Shown: positions 16,240 to 25,011, counted from the first letter of the stretch. The stretch is DNA of 45,283 bases from Deltaproteobacteria bacterium (GCA_016928025.1 JAFGLN010000100.1:1-45283); one strand, 5' to 3'. Translations and numbers: made by a program. The notes: generated by a model from the letters alone, not told the origin.

Positions 16240-16808
16240 CTACCGTGATGATCTTAAAACAGCTTCCGGTGCTTTTCCGCTATGCCGATGTCGAAAAATT
16301 TACCGAAAACGCCAACGTTTTTCTCACCCGCGCGCAGGCGAAAGAGTTGGTGCACCGTGTAGCGCGCGGGGTCTATATCAATCTATTGCGTGACGCGCAA
16401 CCGAGCATTGAAGAAGTGGCCTGTTTTCTAAAAACGCCCTCCTACATTTCCTGTGAATGGGCGCTCAATCGTCACGGTGTGTTGTTGCAATCGCCGGTCG
16501 TTTGCACAGTTTTAACACTCGATACGGCTGTCGGCGCGGCGAGAACGATCCGCTTCGGTGGTGTGGCCATTGAGTTTTCCCGTATCGCCCCGAGGCTGTT
16601 CAACGGATTTGAGACAAGAGACGGGTATAATCTGGCCCTTCCGGAAAAAGCGCTTCTCGATGCCGTATATTTGCGCAAACATGTTCCCTTCGCGGACGAA
16701 TTGGAACTGGATGTGATTGACAAATACCGGCTTTTGCAAATGGCTGCACCGTTTCCGGCAACGGTGAAAAGGCGTCTGGAAGAGATGATAAACCAGGGGG
16801 ATATTTAG
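16236..16808 (+). CDS. AbiEi-family antitoxin/transcriptional regulator
   Basis: A 190-residue partner of the upstream nucleotidyltransferase. The N-terminal region (about 10-55) resembles the winged helix of AbiEi (KFTENANVFLTRAQAKELVHRVARGVYINL). The following CFLKTPSYISCEWALNRHGVLLQSP block and the LALPEKALLDAVYL block are signatures of the antitoxin family. The PEKALLD segment is especially diagnostic. By family knowledge it would neutralise the toxin and repress the operon through the palindrome at 15351-15366. ATG 16236 overlaps the toxin stop. It is followed after 11 bp by the decayed Csx20-like gene. Confidence 0.8.
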   Translation: MTTVMILKQLPVLFRYADVEKFTENANVFLTRAQAKELVHRVARGVYINLLRDAQPSIEEVACFLKTPSYISCEWALNRHGVLLQSPVVCTVLTLDTAVGAARTIRFGGVAIEFSRIAPRLFNGFETRDGYNLALPEKALLDAVYLRKHVPFADELELDVIDKYRLLQMAAPFPATVKRRLEEMINQGDI

Positions 16809-16819
16809 GCGGACCGGGG

Positions 16820-17204
16820 ATGAAGGAAAAGCAAGAAAAAAAACTTGTTTGATCTTTAATCACGTCCTGACGCGGAGGCAAGAAGAGGATGCGCGAGACA
16901 CTCTCAACGTAAGCGAAATTGTACCGCTTCCCGTCGGCCTGCAAAACATTTGGAGCAATGTTCCCCCGGAGAACAATGGCCTTTGCGGCTATCTGGCGCC
17001 GGCGCGTCAATGGATTTCCGACAACGCGCAAAAGGGCGACTTTGGCGCGACCTATCTTATATGGTAAACTTTTGCAAGAAAGCCGTTATATTACCTGTGT
17101 ATTCCACCACAACCCGACAGACAGCCGAAGACAGACAGCCCGACGGCACAGTCAAAATCTTGCATCATTTCCGGCATGAACAGTTCCGGCGTTATGGAGC
17201 GTGA
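16820..17204 (+). pseudogene. Frameshifted Csx20-like type III CRISPR accessory gene
   Basis: The reading is split over three frames. ATG 16820 opens a short segment ending in KKLV. A one-base loss in the T-run near 16847-16850 moves to a frame that begins IFNHVLT and holds VPLPVGLQNIW and GDFGATYL, and stops at 17067. A two-base excess (AT near 17059) then moves to a frame with MVNFC, PVYSTTTRQTAED, PDGTVKILHHFRH and FRRYGA, ending at 17204. Joined, these give the order of conserved blocks I associate with Csx20, a small protein of type III CRISPR loci grouped with cyclic-oligoadenylate ring nucleases. A stretch before FGATY also seems shortened by about seven residues. The family name is from memory, and the split frames are directly visible. 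Confidence 0.65.
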
Positions 17205-17254
17205 TTTGTGGCTAAACTGTTCCTGACATTTCTCGGCACTAACATCTATATGGC

Positions 17255-17338
17255 GAAGAAAACGACCTGATTTAAGAAGGGATTGCGACTTTGCCAATTA
17301 ATAATCGTTCCTGCAAGGGCTTTGAAGAAAACGACCTG
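17255..17338 (-). CRISPR. Relic CRISPR remnant (one full and one partial repeat)
   Basis: A 35-bp unit at 17255-17289 begins GAAGAAAACGACCTG and ends GGGATTGCGAC. Its reverse complement starts GTCGCAATCCC and has the form of type III/I-A-like repeats. The first 15 bp recur exactly at 17324-17338, 34 bp after the end of the full unit, which is a normal spacer length. The rest of the second unit has decayed. The repeat is unlike the 32-bp repeat of the large array. It lies 50 bp after the Csx20-like pseudogene, so together they look like the wreck of one locus. Confidence 0.6.
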
Positions 17339-17440
17339 TTGGCGGATCTTTGGAAAATTTCTGTTTAGAAAAGATTCCTCAATGTGGTCGAAGTGTCAAA
17401 ACTTCTTTACGAATCATAAGGCTATGTTTGATTGAAGCGC

Positions 17441-19093
17441 TTATTTAATGACCTCGTAAAGATCGTAACGCTCTTGCGGCGCCTTCCCGAACGCGAACGG
17501 CAACGGTCCCCAGATATTGGAATAAAAGCCGGCGCCGAGCGTCCGGTCCATGGTCGCCGCAAAACGGAAAGGCTGGAATCTGTAGGCAAGTTTCAGTTCG
17601 ACGGATGACGGCGGCAGCTTAAAGGTGTTGGTATTGTTACGTGGGACAACGACAAGATCACCCGCCTTTAAAGACATCTTTTTGGAATCGAGGGGTCTCC
17701 CGCCCAGTTTTTCCATGTAGTATTGAAATCCCCAATGGCCCTCAAACCAAAGAGTGCTTTTTTCCTTTTTCATATCCGAATGGATGGTTTTCGCGGCTTT
17801 TTGCGCCGTATCGGCAAGCGTCCGGTCCGCATGGGCGACCAAAAGGGCGATCAAAAGCGCGGGAATCAAGGGGATGGCCCACCGCCAGGGTTTGTTTGAC
17901 AGCTTGTCCATAACGCCCTGCTGGTCCATGACGCGGACCAAAACGATGCAGGCCGCGGGTACCATGGGCAAAACGCTTCTCCCATTGATGGTCCAATTGA
18001 AAAACCCGGTAAAAAAAAATGTTCCCCATATCCAGAGAAAAAATAAAAGAGCGTCGGGATGTTTCGTTCTTAGCACATCCGCGGTTGTTGCCGCTAAGAG
18101 GCTGACGGCGGCCATGATAAAGAAGGCCATGTGCAGGAGAAACACCATATTGCCGGCGATTGATTGAAGGGATCCCGTAAAGAACCAATGCATGAGCAAG
18201 ACAACACCGAGGATCGACAAAGCCCCCAGTACCGGAACCCACCGCCTCCAGAGACAGGGCGAAAAGAACAGACAGGTCAACAGGCACCCGCCGGTAAATC
18301 CGAGCGCCACCAAGAATTCTTTGAGAACGTTGCCGGATATGCCTTTAACGTTCGATGCGTATTGGGCCGCATCCATTAATAAACCTCTACCGTAAAGGCC
18401 TTGCGTTCCCAAATTATACAGGGCGAGAATCGACACCGGAATGAGAAATAAACAAATCCATCGTCCGGCCTTTTTCTTTGCATAAAGGGAATAAACCAAC
18501 AGAAGCGGCAGCAGCGCCATGCCGAAGTACTTGGTCAGGCTGCAGCAGGCGATTAAGACCGACGACATGATCAGATATGAGAGCCGGTCATTCTTAAGGC
18601 CGACCATCCAGCAATAAACAGCCCAAACCCAGAAAGCCAGCATCAGGACGTCGCACATGACGCTGGTTGCCGATACCAGAAAAACGGGCGTCGTCAGGGC
18701 GGCCAGGGCCGCCGCCAATGGTTGGGAACAGGTTTGTCGGCCCAGGCAGAAGGTGCCGATAACCGCCGCCAGGGCCGGCAGCAAAAAGGCCCCATGCAGC
18801 GTTGTCTCTCCCCATCCGAAAAGATATGCAACCGCCGCGATATAATAGGAGGCGAAAGGCGGATTCTTCATCACCTCCGACATGGGCATCTCCCAGCCGT
18901 ACCAATTGACGGCAAATCCGTAAAAGTTCATGGGATTGTTCAAGATGTGTTTGGCCGCCGCCAGGAACAGATATTCGTCGATGTGAAAAGATTTACCGAT
19001 AAACGGGACCATGCACAGAAGGCCTGCCGCCGTGAGGATTCCGATGGATACGGCCGGGTTTACGTCATTCACTTCAGATCGTTTACTAAACAT
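17441..19093 (-). CDS. GT39-family membrane glycosyltransferase (ArnT/PMT-like)
   Basis: A 550-residue integral membrane protein with about 11-13 hydrophobic segments and a soluble C-terminal part (about 430-550). The early luminal motif HIDEYLFLAAAKHI (Asp39-Glu40) is the acidic pair of GT39/PMT enzymes, which transfer sugars from polyprenyl-phosphate donors. A PPFASYYIAA block follows, as in the family. The acceptor is not predictable, though lipid A, protein or cell-surface polymers are possible. ATG 19093 is chosen because GGAGAG lies five bases upstream. A preceding TTG codon is in frame. It stands alone on the minus strand, at the right border of the defence-related stretch. Confidence 0.85.
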   Translation of the reverse strand: MFSKRSEVNDVNPAVSIGILTAAGLLCMVPFIGKSFHIDEYLFLAAAKHILNNPMNFYGFAVNWYGWEMPMSEVMKNPPFASYYIAAVAYLFGWGETTLHGAFLLPALAAVIGTFCLGRQTCSQPLAAALAALTTPVFLVSATSVMCDVLMLAFWVWAVYCWMVGLKNDRLSYLIMSSVLIACCSLTKYFGMALLPLLLVYSLYAKKKAGRWICLFLIPVSILALYNLGTQGLYGRGLLMDAAQYASNVKGISGNVLKEFLVALGFTGGCLLTCLFFSPCLWRRWVPVLGALSILGVVLLMHWFFTGSLQSIAGNMVFLLHMAFFIMAAVSLLAATTADVLRTKHPDALLFFLWIWGTFFFTGFFNWTINGRSVLPMVPAACIVLVRVMDQQGVMDKLSNKPWRWAIPLIPALLIALLVAHADRTLADTAQKAAKTIHSDMKKEKSTLWFEGHWGFQYYMEKLGGRPLDSKKMSLKAGDLVVVPRNNTNTFKLPPSSVELKLAYRFQPFRFAATMDRTLGAGFYSNIWGPLPFAFGKAPQERYDLYEVIK

Positions 19094-19120
19094 CAAGTCT
19101 CTCCACGTTCGGTCAACATA

Positions 19121-19408
19121 ATGAATAAGCCATCGTCAGAACAGGATGTCCAAAGGAATCCCCTGACGTTTAAACCCCCGTTTCAGCACATCGCCCATTT
19201 GAAAGAAGAAAGGATTGACAGTATAATCGAAGACCTGCGACTTAGACAGGATGGATTTAGCGTATATTTCACTTATTTTCATTATTTTATCTGTTTCAAC
19301 CTTCGTCAAATCGCCATGAGAATTGATAGTGCTTTTATATTTTCTTTAACTTTTTTATGGATGTTAAGCAAGATCAATGGTTTAATACCACGGATGCTTT
19401 GGCTATAA
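19121..19408 (+). CDS. Doubtful small ORF, possibly a gene fragment
   Basis: A 95-residue frame starts 27 bp from the divergent GT39 gene. Its first 48 residues are hydrophilic and protein-like (PFQHIAHLKEERIDSIIEDLRLRQDGF). The remainder is a run of aromatic and hydrophobic residues typical of translated AT-rich non-coding DNA. No ribosome site is visible. It could be the start of a truncated gene or chance. The rest of this 383-bp gap (19094-19476) holds nothing else I can support. Confidence 0.2.
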   Translation: MNKPSSEQDVQRNPLTFKPPFQHIAHLKEERIDSIIEDLRLRQDGFSVYFTYFHYFICFNLRQIAMRIDSAFIFSLTFLWMLSKINGLIPRMLWL

Positions 19409-19476
19409 GGACATAGGGCTGATGGAAAATCACCGGTAGGACAGGCGCTTTGTCCGGCTGGTCACAGGAGGAAAAA

Positions 19477-20058
19477 ATGAAAAAATCTCTGGGTGCAAAA
19501 ACCATTCTTTACCCGACACCAACACTGCTTATCGGTTCATATGATGAAGCCGGAAAACCAAACGTAATGACCGCGGCCTGGGGCGGTGTCTGTTGCTCCA
19601 TCCCACCTTGTGTCGCCGTATCCTTGAGAAAGGCGACCTACACTTACGGCAACATGATGAATCGGAAAGCCTTTACCGTCAATATTCCTTCAGAGAATCA
19701 AGTTGCCGTTGTCGATTTTTTCGGCATCGCCTCCGGCAAAAAAGTCGATAAGTTTGCGGTCAGCGGATGGACACCCGTAAAAAGCGACCTGGTGGACGCC
19801 CCTTTCGTTAAGGAATGCTCCCTCGTCCTTGAATGCCGGGTCATCCATACGTACGAGATCGGACTTCATACGCAATTCATCGGTGAAATCATGGATGTCA
19901 AGGCAGATGACTCCGTGATGGATGAGAACGGCAAATTGCTGCCGGAGAAGGTGAAGCCGTTTTTTTATGCGCCTGAAGACCACCGCTATTTTGGTATGGG
20001 CGGCGAATTGGGCAAGGCGCATGCCATTGGGAAATCCTTCATCAAGACCTCAGGATAA
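19477..20058 (+). CDS. Flavin reductase/flavoredoxin family protein
   Basis: A 193-residue FMN-binding split-barrel protein. The N-terminal YPTPTLLIGSYDEAGKPNVMTAAWGG block, the PPCVAVSLRKATYTYGNM segment and NRKAFTVNIPSE are the conserved flavin-pocket motifs. FFGIASGKKVDKF and HTQFIGEIMDVKAD complete the pattern seen in flavoredoxins of sulfate reducers and syntrophs. These bind FMN and pass electrons or reduce free flavin. ATG 19477 directly follows AGGAGG. The longer frame from 19450 starts upstream of that site. It has no operon partner: the convergent Nudix gene ends 14 bp after it. Confidence 0.9.
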   Translation: MKKSLGAKTILYPTPTLLIGSYDEAGKPNVMTAAWGGVCCSIPPCVAVSLRKATYTYGNMMNRKAFTVNIPSENQVAVVDFFGIASGKKVDKFAVSGWTPVKSDLVDAPFVKECSLVLECRVIHTYEIGLHTQFIGEIMDVKADDSVMDENGKLLPEKVKPFFYAPEDHRYFGMGGELGKAHAIGKSFIKTSG

Positions 20059-20072
20059 ATCTCTATTGTCGA

Positions 20073-20585
20073 TTAGAATCCCTGTCGTTCCAGATAGTCT
20101 CGGAGGGCGTCTTCAGTGCTTCTGAAGGCAATCTCCAGCCAGGGGATGTTCTCAGGCTCAAACAATCCCACCTCCAGAGATTCATCAAGGGCTTCCGGAA
20201 TACCATCCAGTATGGTCGCTTCATAAACGACAATCGCCACAGAGCTGTCATGATATGAATACACGCCGACAAGGGGTCCGATGTCAACATTCAGGCCGAC
20301 CTCTTCCAGGGTTTCCCGCTTGGCGGCCTCTTCCACGGTTTCGCCGACATCGACGAAACCGCCCGGGATGACCCACAAACCGAAACAGGGAGGGATTCCC
20401 CTTCTTAACATGACAATGCGGCCGGAAATCTCTGAGATGGTACAGGCAGCCAATTTGGGATCGATGTAAAACACGTATTGGCACTGGGAACAGACAAAAC
20501 GTTTCGGTTCCCCTGATTTCAGAAGTTTGCACTCCAATTTTCCGCCGCACTTGGGACAGAAACGATACGCTTTAAGTCGATGCAT
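20073..20585 (-). CDS. Nudix hydrolase with N-terminal zinc ribbon (NudC-like)
   Basis: A 170-residue protein. Residues 1-40 form a zinc ribbon with two cysteine pairs, CPKC and CSQC. The Nudix box GFVDVGETVEEAAKRETLEEVG matches the GX5EX7REXXEEXG rule with all metal-binding glutamates. The zinc ribbon and box order resemble NADH pyrophosphatase NudC and related ADP-ribose or nucleotide-diphosphate hydrolases. The exact substrate is open. ATG 20585 is preceded by GAGGG at the right distance. The much longer frame reaching 21026 would overlap the divergent PAS-GGDEF gene and is not used. Confidence 0.88.
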   Translation of the reverse strand: MHRLKAYRFCPKCGGKLECKLLKSGEPKRFVCSQCQYVFYIDPKLAACTISEISGRIVMLRRGIPPCFGLWVIPGGFVDVGETVEEAAKRETLEEVGLNVDIGPLVGVYSYHDSSVAIVVYEATILDGIPEALDESLEVGLFEPENIPWLEIAFRSTEDALRDYLERQGF

Positions 20586-20826
20586 CGTATCCCTCAATTC
20601 CTTATCATGATGCCTAAAATAGTTGAAATGGTCTTCCCAGGTCAAGTGAAAAACCGGCATCCGACCGTTTCCGATTGTTTTTATGATAAGATGGATGCGG
20701 CGATATCGGGACTTCGCTGAAGATAAGAATTCACTTCCGATGAAAGAATGTTTTTTGCCTTGACAAGGCGGCCAAACGATCATATGGAGGTGACATTCAT
20801 GATTTGATCCAAAAAGGGTTTTCGTC

Positions 20827-22530
20827 ATGACCAACCGACCATCCCAGGACAATATGGAACCGAAGGTGCAGAATCTGGAAGAGCAGGTCAGACGGGGTCG
20901 AAGACTTCTGGAAGCATACCTTACTATTGTCGAATCGACCAGCGATTTCATTTTCCTCGTCGACCATGCCGGGCGGTATCTTTTGTTAAACCTGGCGTAC
21001 AGCACATGGTTGGGTCTTTCCGCCAACGAGATCCGGGGAAAACATTACGACGACTTCCATTCCCAATTAGACAGCCGACAGTTTCACGAATGCCTTGAAG
21101 AGGTTGTTTCCACGGGTAAATCCCTAAGTCACGAATACCGTTCGGAAAAGGATCAGCGAATTTTCCTGCAGACCTTCAGCCCCGTCCGTTCACTGGGACC
21201 GGACAACGGCATCACATCGATAAGCGTTATCGCGAAGGATGTCACCGACAGCAAACATACGGAAGAAGCCCTGAGACTGAGCGAGGAAAAGACGCTCGAA
21301 CTTCTGGAAAATATTGATGACTCTTACTATGAAGTGGATCTTAAGGGTAATTTCAAATTCCTCAACCGACAGGCCCAGAGAAGAATTAGTGAGAGTCGCA
21401 ACCGTTATTATCTCGATGCGAATTTTCGTGAGTTTATGAGTCCGGAAGATGCCAAGCGCATGCTGGAAATCTTCAATGAGGTTTATCGAACGAAAGCGGC
21501 CAAAAACGATGTCCCTCTCGATTTTGTAACAGATGAGGGCATTCGCAACATTGAAATATCCGTATCGCCGATTAACGATGTGCAGGATAATGTTGTCGGT
21601 TTCCGGGGCATCTCGCGCGACGTGACGGAACGCAACATGATGATGGAGCGGATCAGACAAAGCGAAGAGCGTTACCGCAGCATCATTGAAAATATCGAAG
21701 ACGGTTATTATGAAGTAGACTTGCTGGGCAAGCCCCTTTTCTGCAATGACGCCTACCTCAAAATTCTGGGATACACCCGCGAGGAGTGGATCGCGTCAAG
21801 TTTTACTGAGTATATGGATAAGGACAACGCCGATAGATTAGCCAATATGTTCATCGAAATCTTTGAAGCCGGACGAGCGGCGAGCGGTATCGAATGGGAG
21901 CTTAAAAGAAAAGACGGACAGATCATCAATATGGAAGAAACGGCATCCTTGATCAAGGATGCGAAGGGCGAGCCCGTCGGCTTCCGCGGCCTGGTTCGCA
22001 ATGTAACGGAACGAAAAAACCATGAAACCATCATCCGGCAGTTGGCCTACCATGACTTTCTCACCGGTCTGCCCAATCGCCTGCTTTTTTTCGACCGGTT
22101 CACCGTGGCTCTGGAAATGGCAAAACGCAATAAGCAACCTCTGGCCATTATGGTCATCGATCTGGACGGTTTTAAAACCGTTAATGACACTTACGGTCAC
22201 CATATCGGGGACCTGCTTTTGCAAGCCGTCGCTGATCTTCTCCAAAATGTTGTCCGCAAAAGCGATACCGTCGCCAGGATGGGCGGCGATGAATTCACCC
22301 TCCTGCTGCCTTTAATCAAAGAGCTCAAGAACACGCATCATGTGGCGGATAAGATTTTGCAAAACTTTAAGCGGATGTTCGTCTTGGGGGAGCATCGGCT
22401 GACCATCACGCCCAGCATCGGCATTGCCGTCTTTCCTGACCACGGCGATGACGCCGATACCCTGCTCAAACATGCCGACGCGGCCATGTATCAGGCGAAA
22501 GACAAGGGGAAAAACAGCTATCAGATTTGA
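20827..22530 (+). CDS. PAS-PAS-PAS-GGDEF diguanylate cyclase
   Basis: A 567-residue cytoplasmic sensor. An N-terminal coiled coil (about 10-30) leads into three PAS domains (about 31-145, 155-275 and 285-400). Each ends in a PAC-type stretch (VIAKDVTDSK, GISRDVTERN, GLVRNVTERK). The GGDEF domain spans about 405-567. The active motif GGDEF is at 486-490 and the inhibitory RxxD site RKSD at 477-480, so product inhibition by c-di-GMP is expected. No membrane segment is seen. It makes c-di-GMP from two GTP in response to a signal bound by PAS. It converges on a second GGDEF gene 12 bp away. Confidence 0.93.
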   Translation: MTNRPSQDNMEPKVQNLEEQVRRGRRLLEAYLTIVESTSDFIFLVDHAGRYLLLNLAYSTWLGLSANEIRGKHYDDFHSQLDSRQFHECLEEVVSTGKSLSHEYRSEKDQRIFLQTFSPVRSLGPDNGITSISVIAKDVTDSKHTEEALRLSEEKTLELLENIDDSYYEVDLKGNFKFLNRQAQRRISESRNRYYLDANFREFMSPEDAKRMLEIFNEVYRTKAAKNDVPLDFVTDEGIRNIEISVSPINDVQDNVVGFRGISRDVTERNMMMERIRQSEERYRSIIENIEDGYYEVDLLGKPLFCNDAYLKILGYTREEWIASSFTEYMDKDNADRLANMFIEIFEAGRAASGIEWELKRKDGQIINMEETASLIKDAKGEPVGFRGLVRNVTERKNHETIIRQLAYHDFLTGLPNRLLFFDRFTVALEMAKRNKQPLAIMVIDLDGFKTVNDTYGHHIGDLLLQAVADLLQNVVRKSDTVARMGGDEFTLLLPLIKELKNTHHVADKILQNFKRMFVLGEHRLTITPSIGIAVFPDHGDDADTLLKHADAAMYQAKDKGKNSYQI

Positions 22531-22542
22531 CGGCTGAGACGT

Positions 22543-23550
22543 TTACCCACTTTTCCTTTTTTTATTTTCGTACATTTTTTTATCCGCCATGGACATCAGT
22601 TCATCCAGGGAACGCATGGCTTTCGAATCACACGTTGACATGCCGATGCTCATGGATATGGCAAAAGGCTTATCTTTTAAGGCATTGTGGGCTTCTATAT
22701 GAGTCTGCAGACGATCGATGAGAATGTCCGCCGTCATCTCCGGCGAATCGATGGTCAGGATGGCAAACTCATCCCCGCCGATACGGGCCAGGATGTCCGT
22801 TTCCCGGAACGTCTCTCTTAAAATATTCGCTGTTTCAAGCAGGGCGCGGTCGCCTTCCTCGTGACCGAAATTATCGTTGATGGCCTTCATCCCGTCCAGA
22901 TCGGCAAAAAACAGCAGCAACCCCCTCTTTCTTCTTGCCGTCAACTTCAACTGCTGCTCGGCGAAGGCGATAAATCCCCGCCGGTTATACAGTCCCGTCA
23001 GTTGATCCGTGACGGAAAGGAGCCGCAGCTCTTCCTCCATCTGTTTGCGATTGGTAATATCGAAGCACACCCCGACGACTTCATACGGCTGCCCCGTGGC
23101 CTTATCATGAATGAGTCGCATTTCATCATGAAACCAGTGCCAGTTTCCATCCAGGTCCCGGAATCGATACTCAGAAGTTTGGTGCCCTTCTTTGAAGAGT
23201 CTTTTCGCGTTGATATCGAAAAGCGCCGCATCGTCGGGATGAACGCGCACCATCCAGGCCGCTGGATCGCCGGTGATCTCGTGCGGTTCATATCCAAGGA
23301 CCTGCCTGATATTATCACTGACAAAATCAACGCTGTGTAGTGTGAAGTTGTGCTTGTCATTTTGTATTTTTGTGCTGTAGATCAGGGCCTTGCTGTAAGT
23401 CAGAAGATATTTCAGTCGGTACTGGCTGGCCTGCAGAATATCCTCCAGATACTTGCCGCGGCTTCCCTCCCGTTCCAATTCTTTCACGCGCTGACGGAGT
23501 TCTTCCACTTCAGAAATGAGCTGCGCTTTTGTCTTTGTCGAATCCCGCAT
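22543..23550 (-). CDS. PAS-GGDEF diguanylate cyclase
   Basis: A 335-residue protein with an N-terminal coiled coil (about 5-30), one PAS-PAC domain (about 45-170, ending VGVCFDITNRKQMEEEL) and a GGDEF domain (about 178-335). GGDEF is at 258-262 and the inhibitory site RETD at 249-252. It is likely an active, feedback-inhibited diguanylate cyclase in the cytoplasm. It follows thrC by 15 bp on the same strand, so it may be read through from that gene. It faces the three-PAS cyclase convergently. Confidence 0.93.
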   Translation of the reverse strand: MRDSTKTKAQLISEVEELRQRVKELEREGSRGKYLEDILQASQYRLKYLLTYSKALIYSTKIQNDKHNFTLHSVDFVSDNIRQVLGYEPHEITGDPAAWMVRVHPDDAALFDINAKRLFKEGHQTSEYRFRDLDGNWHWFHDEMRLIHDKATGQPYEVVGVCFDITNRKQMEEELRLLSVTDQLTGLYNRRGFIAFAEQQLKLTARRKRGLLLFFADLDGMKAINDNFGHEEGDRALLETANILRETFRETDILARIGGDEFAILTIDSPEMTADILIDRLQTHIEAHNALKDKPFAISMSIGMSTCDSKAMRSLDELMSMADKKMYENKKRKSG

Positions 23551-23565
23551 GAGAATTCCTTCCGT

Positions 23566-24951
23566 TTATTCATTGATCATTAAATGCCGTTCGAGAAACC
23601 GCTTAAATTCCGGATAGCCCGAAGAGAGGAAAAACGGTTCTCCCGTCCTTTTTGCCAGCTCTTTCATACTGTTCGGTAAAGCGGGCGCAAAGCCCAGCAA
23701 ATCATTAAGTTCCCCGGGAAACTTAGCCGGATGAGCCGTTTCCAGACAGACACAGAGGGCGGGATCAGCGGAACGGTCGAGATAAGATTCAAGGCCATAC
23801 CACCCTACAGCCCCATGGGGCTCCAGGATAACATGAAAGTCCCGGTAGACTTTTTTGATGGTCTCTCTGGTTTGTTGATCCGATACGCTGACGGATTCTA
23901 TCCGCCGCTTCATCTCATCGAGATCGGGAATTTTGTGGACTTTTCCCGTTCGGTCGACCGTGCCGCCGTACAGATCAAAAAAGCGGGCCAGATTGCTGGG
24001 ATTTCCCACATTCATGGCATTGGATATACTGGCCCGCGACGGTGATATTTTTTCGTAGACGCCTGTTTTCAGAAACCGGGGAAATTCGTCATTGGCATTG
24101 GTGGGCATAAGGAGTTTCTTCACCGGCAGGCCCATTCTTCCGGCAAATTCGCAGCCCAGAGCGTCGCCGAAATTTCCCGACGGAACACAGTACACAATTT
24201 CCTCACCCCGCACCGCGAGCTGGGCATAACAATAGACATAGTAAACGATTTGGGGAAGAATCCGGCCGAAATTGATGGAATTGGCCGAAGTCAGATTGTA
24301 TTTGGCCAGTGCCGGATCGGAAAAGGCCTGCTTGACCAGATTCTGACAATCATCAAATTTCCCTTCGATGGAGATGGCCCGCACATTGTCGCCGATCGTG
24401 TCCAACTGCTTCTTTTGCATATCGCTGACTTCTTCCCTCGGATACAGGATATGCACATCAATGCCGGCAACACCCTTAAAGGCCTCGCCGACGGCGCTGC
24501 CCGTATCCCCGGAGGTTGCCACCAGGACGTTAAGCCTTTCCCCCGGACGGCGAAAGTGGCTCATCAGTCGCGCCATTATCCGGGCGGCAAAATCTTTGAA
24601 CGAAGCGGTCGGCCCCTGATCCAGCCGCAGGATGTACAGCCGGTCTTTGACCCTTTCAATGGGCACGGGAAAGTTATATGCCTCCGCAATAATGCCTTTT
24701 AAGATATCCGTATGGATTTCTTCATCCAGAAAGGCCCCGGCCACCAGCTCGGCTGCCGCCGTATACGGCAAACCCTTGAGGGCCATGATGTCATCCATGG
24801 CTAAAGCAGGAACAGGGAACGGCATAAAAAGCCCTTCGTCCGGCGCTTGTCCCTGCAGAAGTGCTTCTTTAAACGTCACGGTCCCCTTAAACGGAACAAG
24901 GTCCGCCACGGAATCAAGATTTCGATTTGTACTGTAATATCTGATGTTCAT
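23566..24951 (-). CDS. thrC: Threonine synthase
   Basis: A full-length 461-residue PLP enzyme that converts O-phosphohomoserine to threonine. The start MNIRYYSTNRN and the DEGLFMP block are typical of the bacterial class. The PLP lysine is Lys119 in GPTASFKDFAAR. VATSGDTGSAVGEAF and VPSGNFGDALGCEFAGRMGLP bind the cofactor phosphate and substrate. The gene follows the LysR gene by 60 bp and precedes the PAS-GGDEF gene by 15 bp, all on the minus strand, so a read-through unit is possible. No Thr/Ile leader or riboswitch is seen in the short upstream gap. Confidence 0.96.
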   Translation of the reverse strand: MNIRYYSTNRNLDSVADLVPFKGTVTFKEALLQGQAPDEGLFMPFPVPALAMDDIMALKGLPYTAAAELVAGAFLDEEIHTDILKGIIAEAYNFPVPIERVKDRLYILRLDQGPTASFKDFAARIMARLMSHFRRPGERLNVLVATSGDTGSAVGEAFKGVAGIDVHILYPREEVSDMQKKQLDTIGDNVRAISIEGKFDDCQNLVKQAFSDPALAKYNLTSANSINFGRILPQIVYYVYCYAQLAVRGEEIVYCVPSGNFGDALGCEFAGRMGLPVKKLLMPTNANDEFPRFLKTGVYEKISPSRASISNAMNVGNPSNLARFFDLYGGTVDRTGKVHKIPDLDEMKRRIESVSVSDQQTRETIKKVYRDFHVILEPHGAVGWYGLESYLDRSADPALCVCLETAHPAKFPGELNDLLGFAPALPNSMKELAKRTGEPFFLSSGYPEFKRFLERHLMINE

Positions 24952-25011
24952 CGTTAACCCTAACGTGCCCCTTTAACCTTTTAATTATCTTGTCCTTGTT
25001 CCTCGAATCTA

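Noticed and set aside
18722-19408. 228-residue plus-strand frame opposite the GT39 gene
   Set aside because: Its first two thirds are antisense to the glycosyltransferase. Only the tail from 19121 is kept as a doubtful ORF.
20586-21026. N-terminal extension of the Nudix frame
   Set aside because: It would overlap the divergent PAS-GGDEF gene by 200 bp, and a better ribosome site supports the start at 20585.
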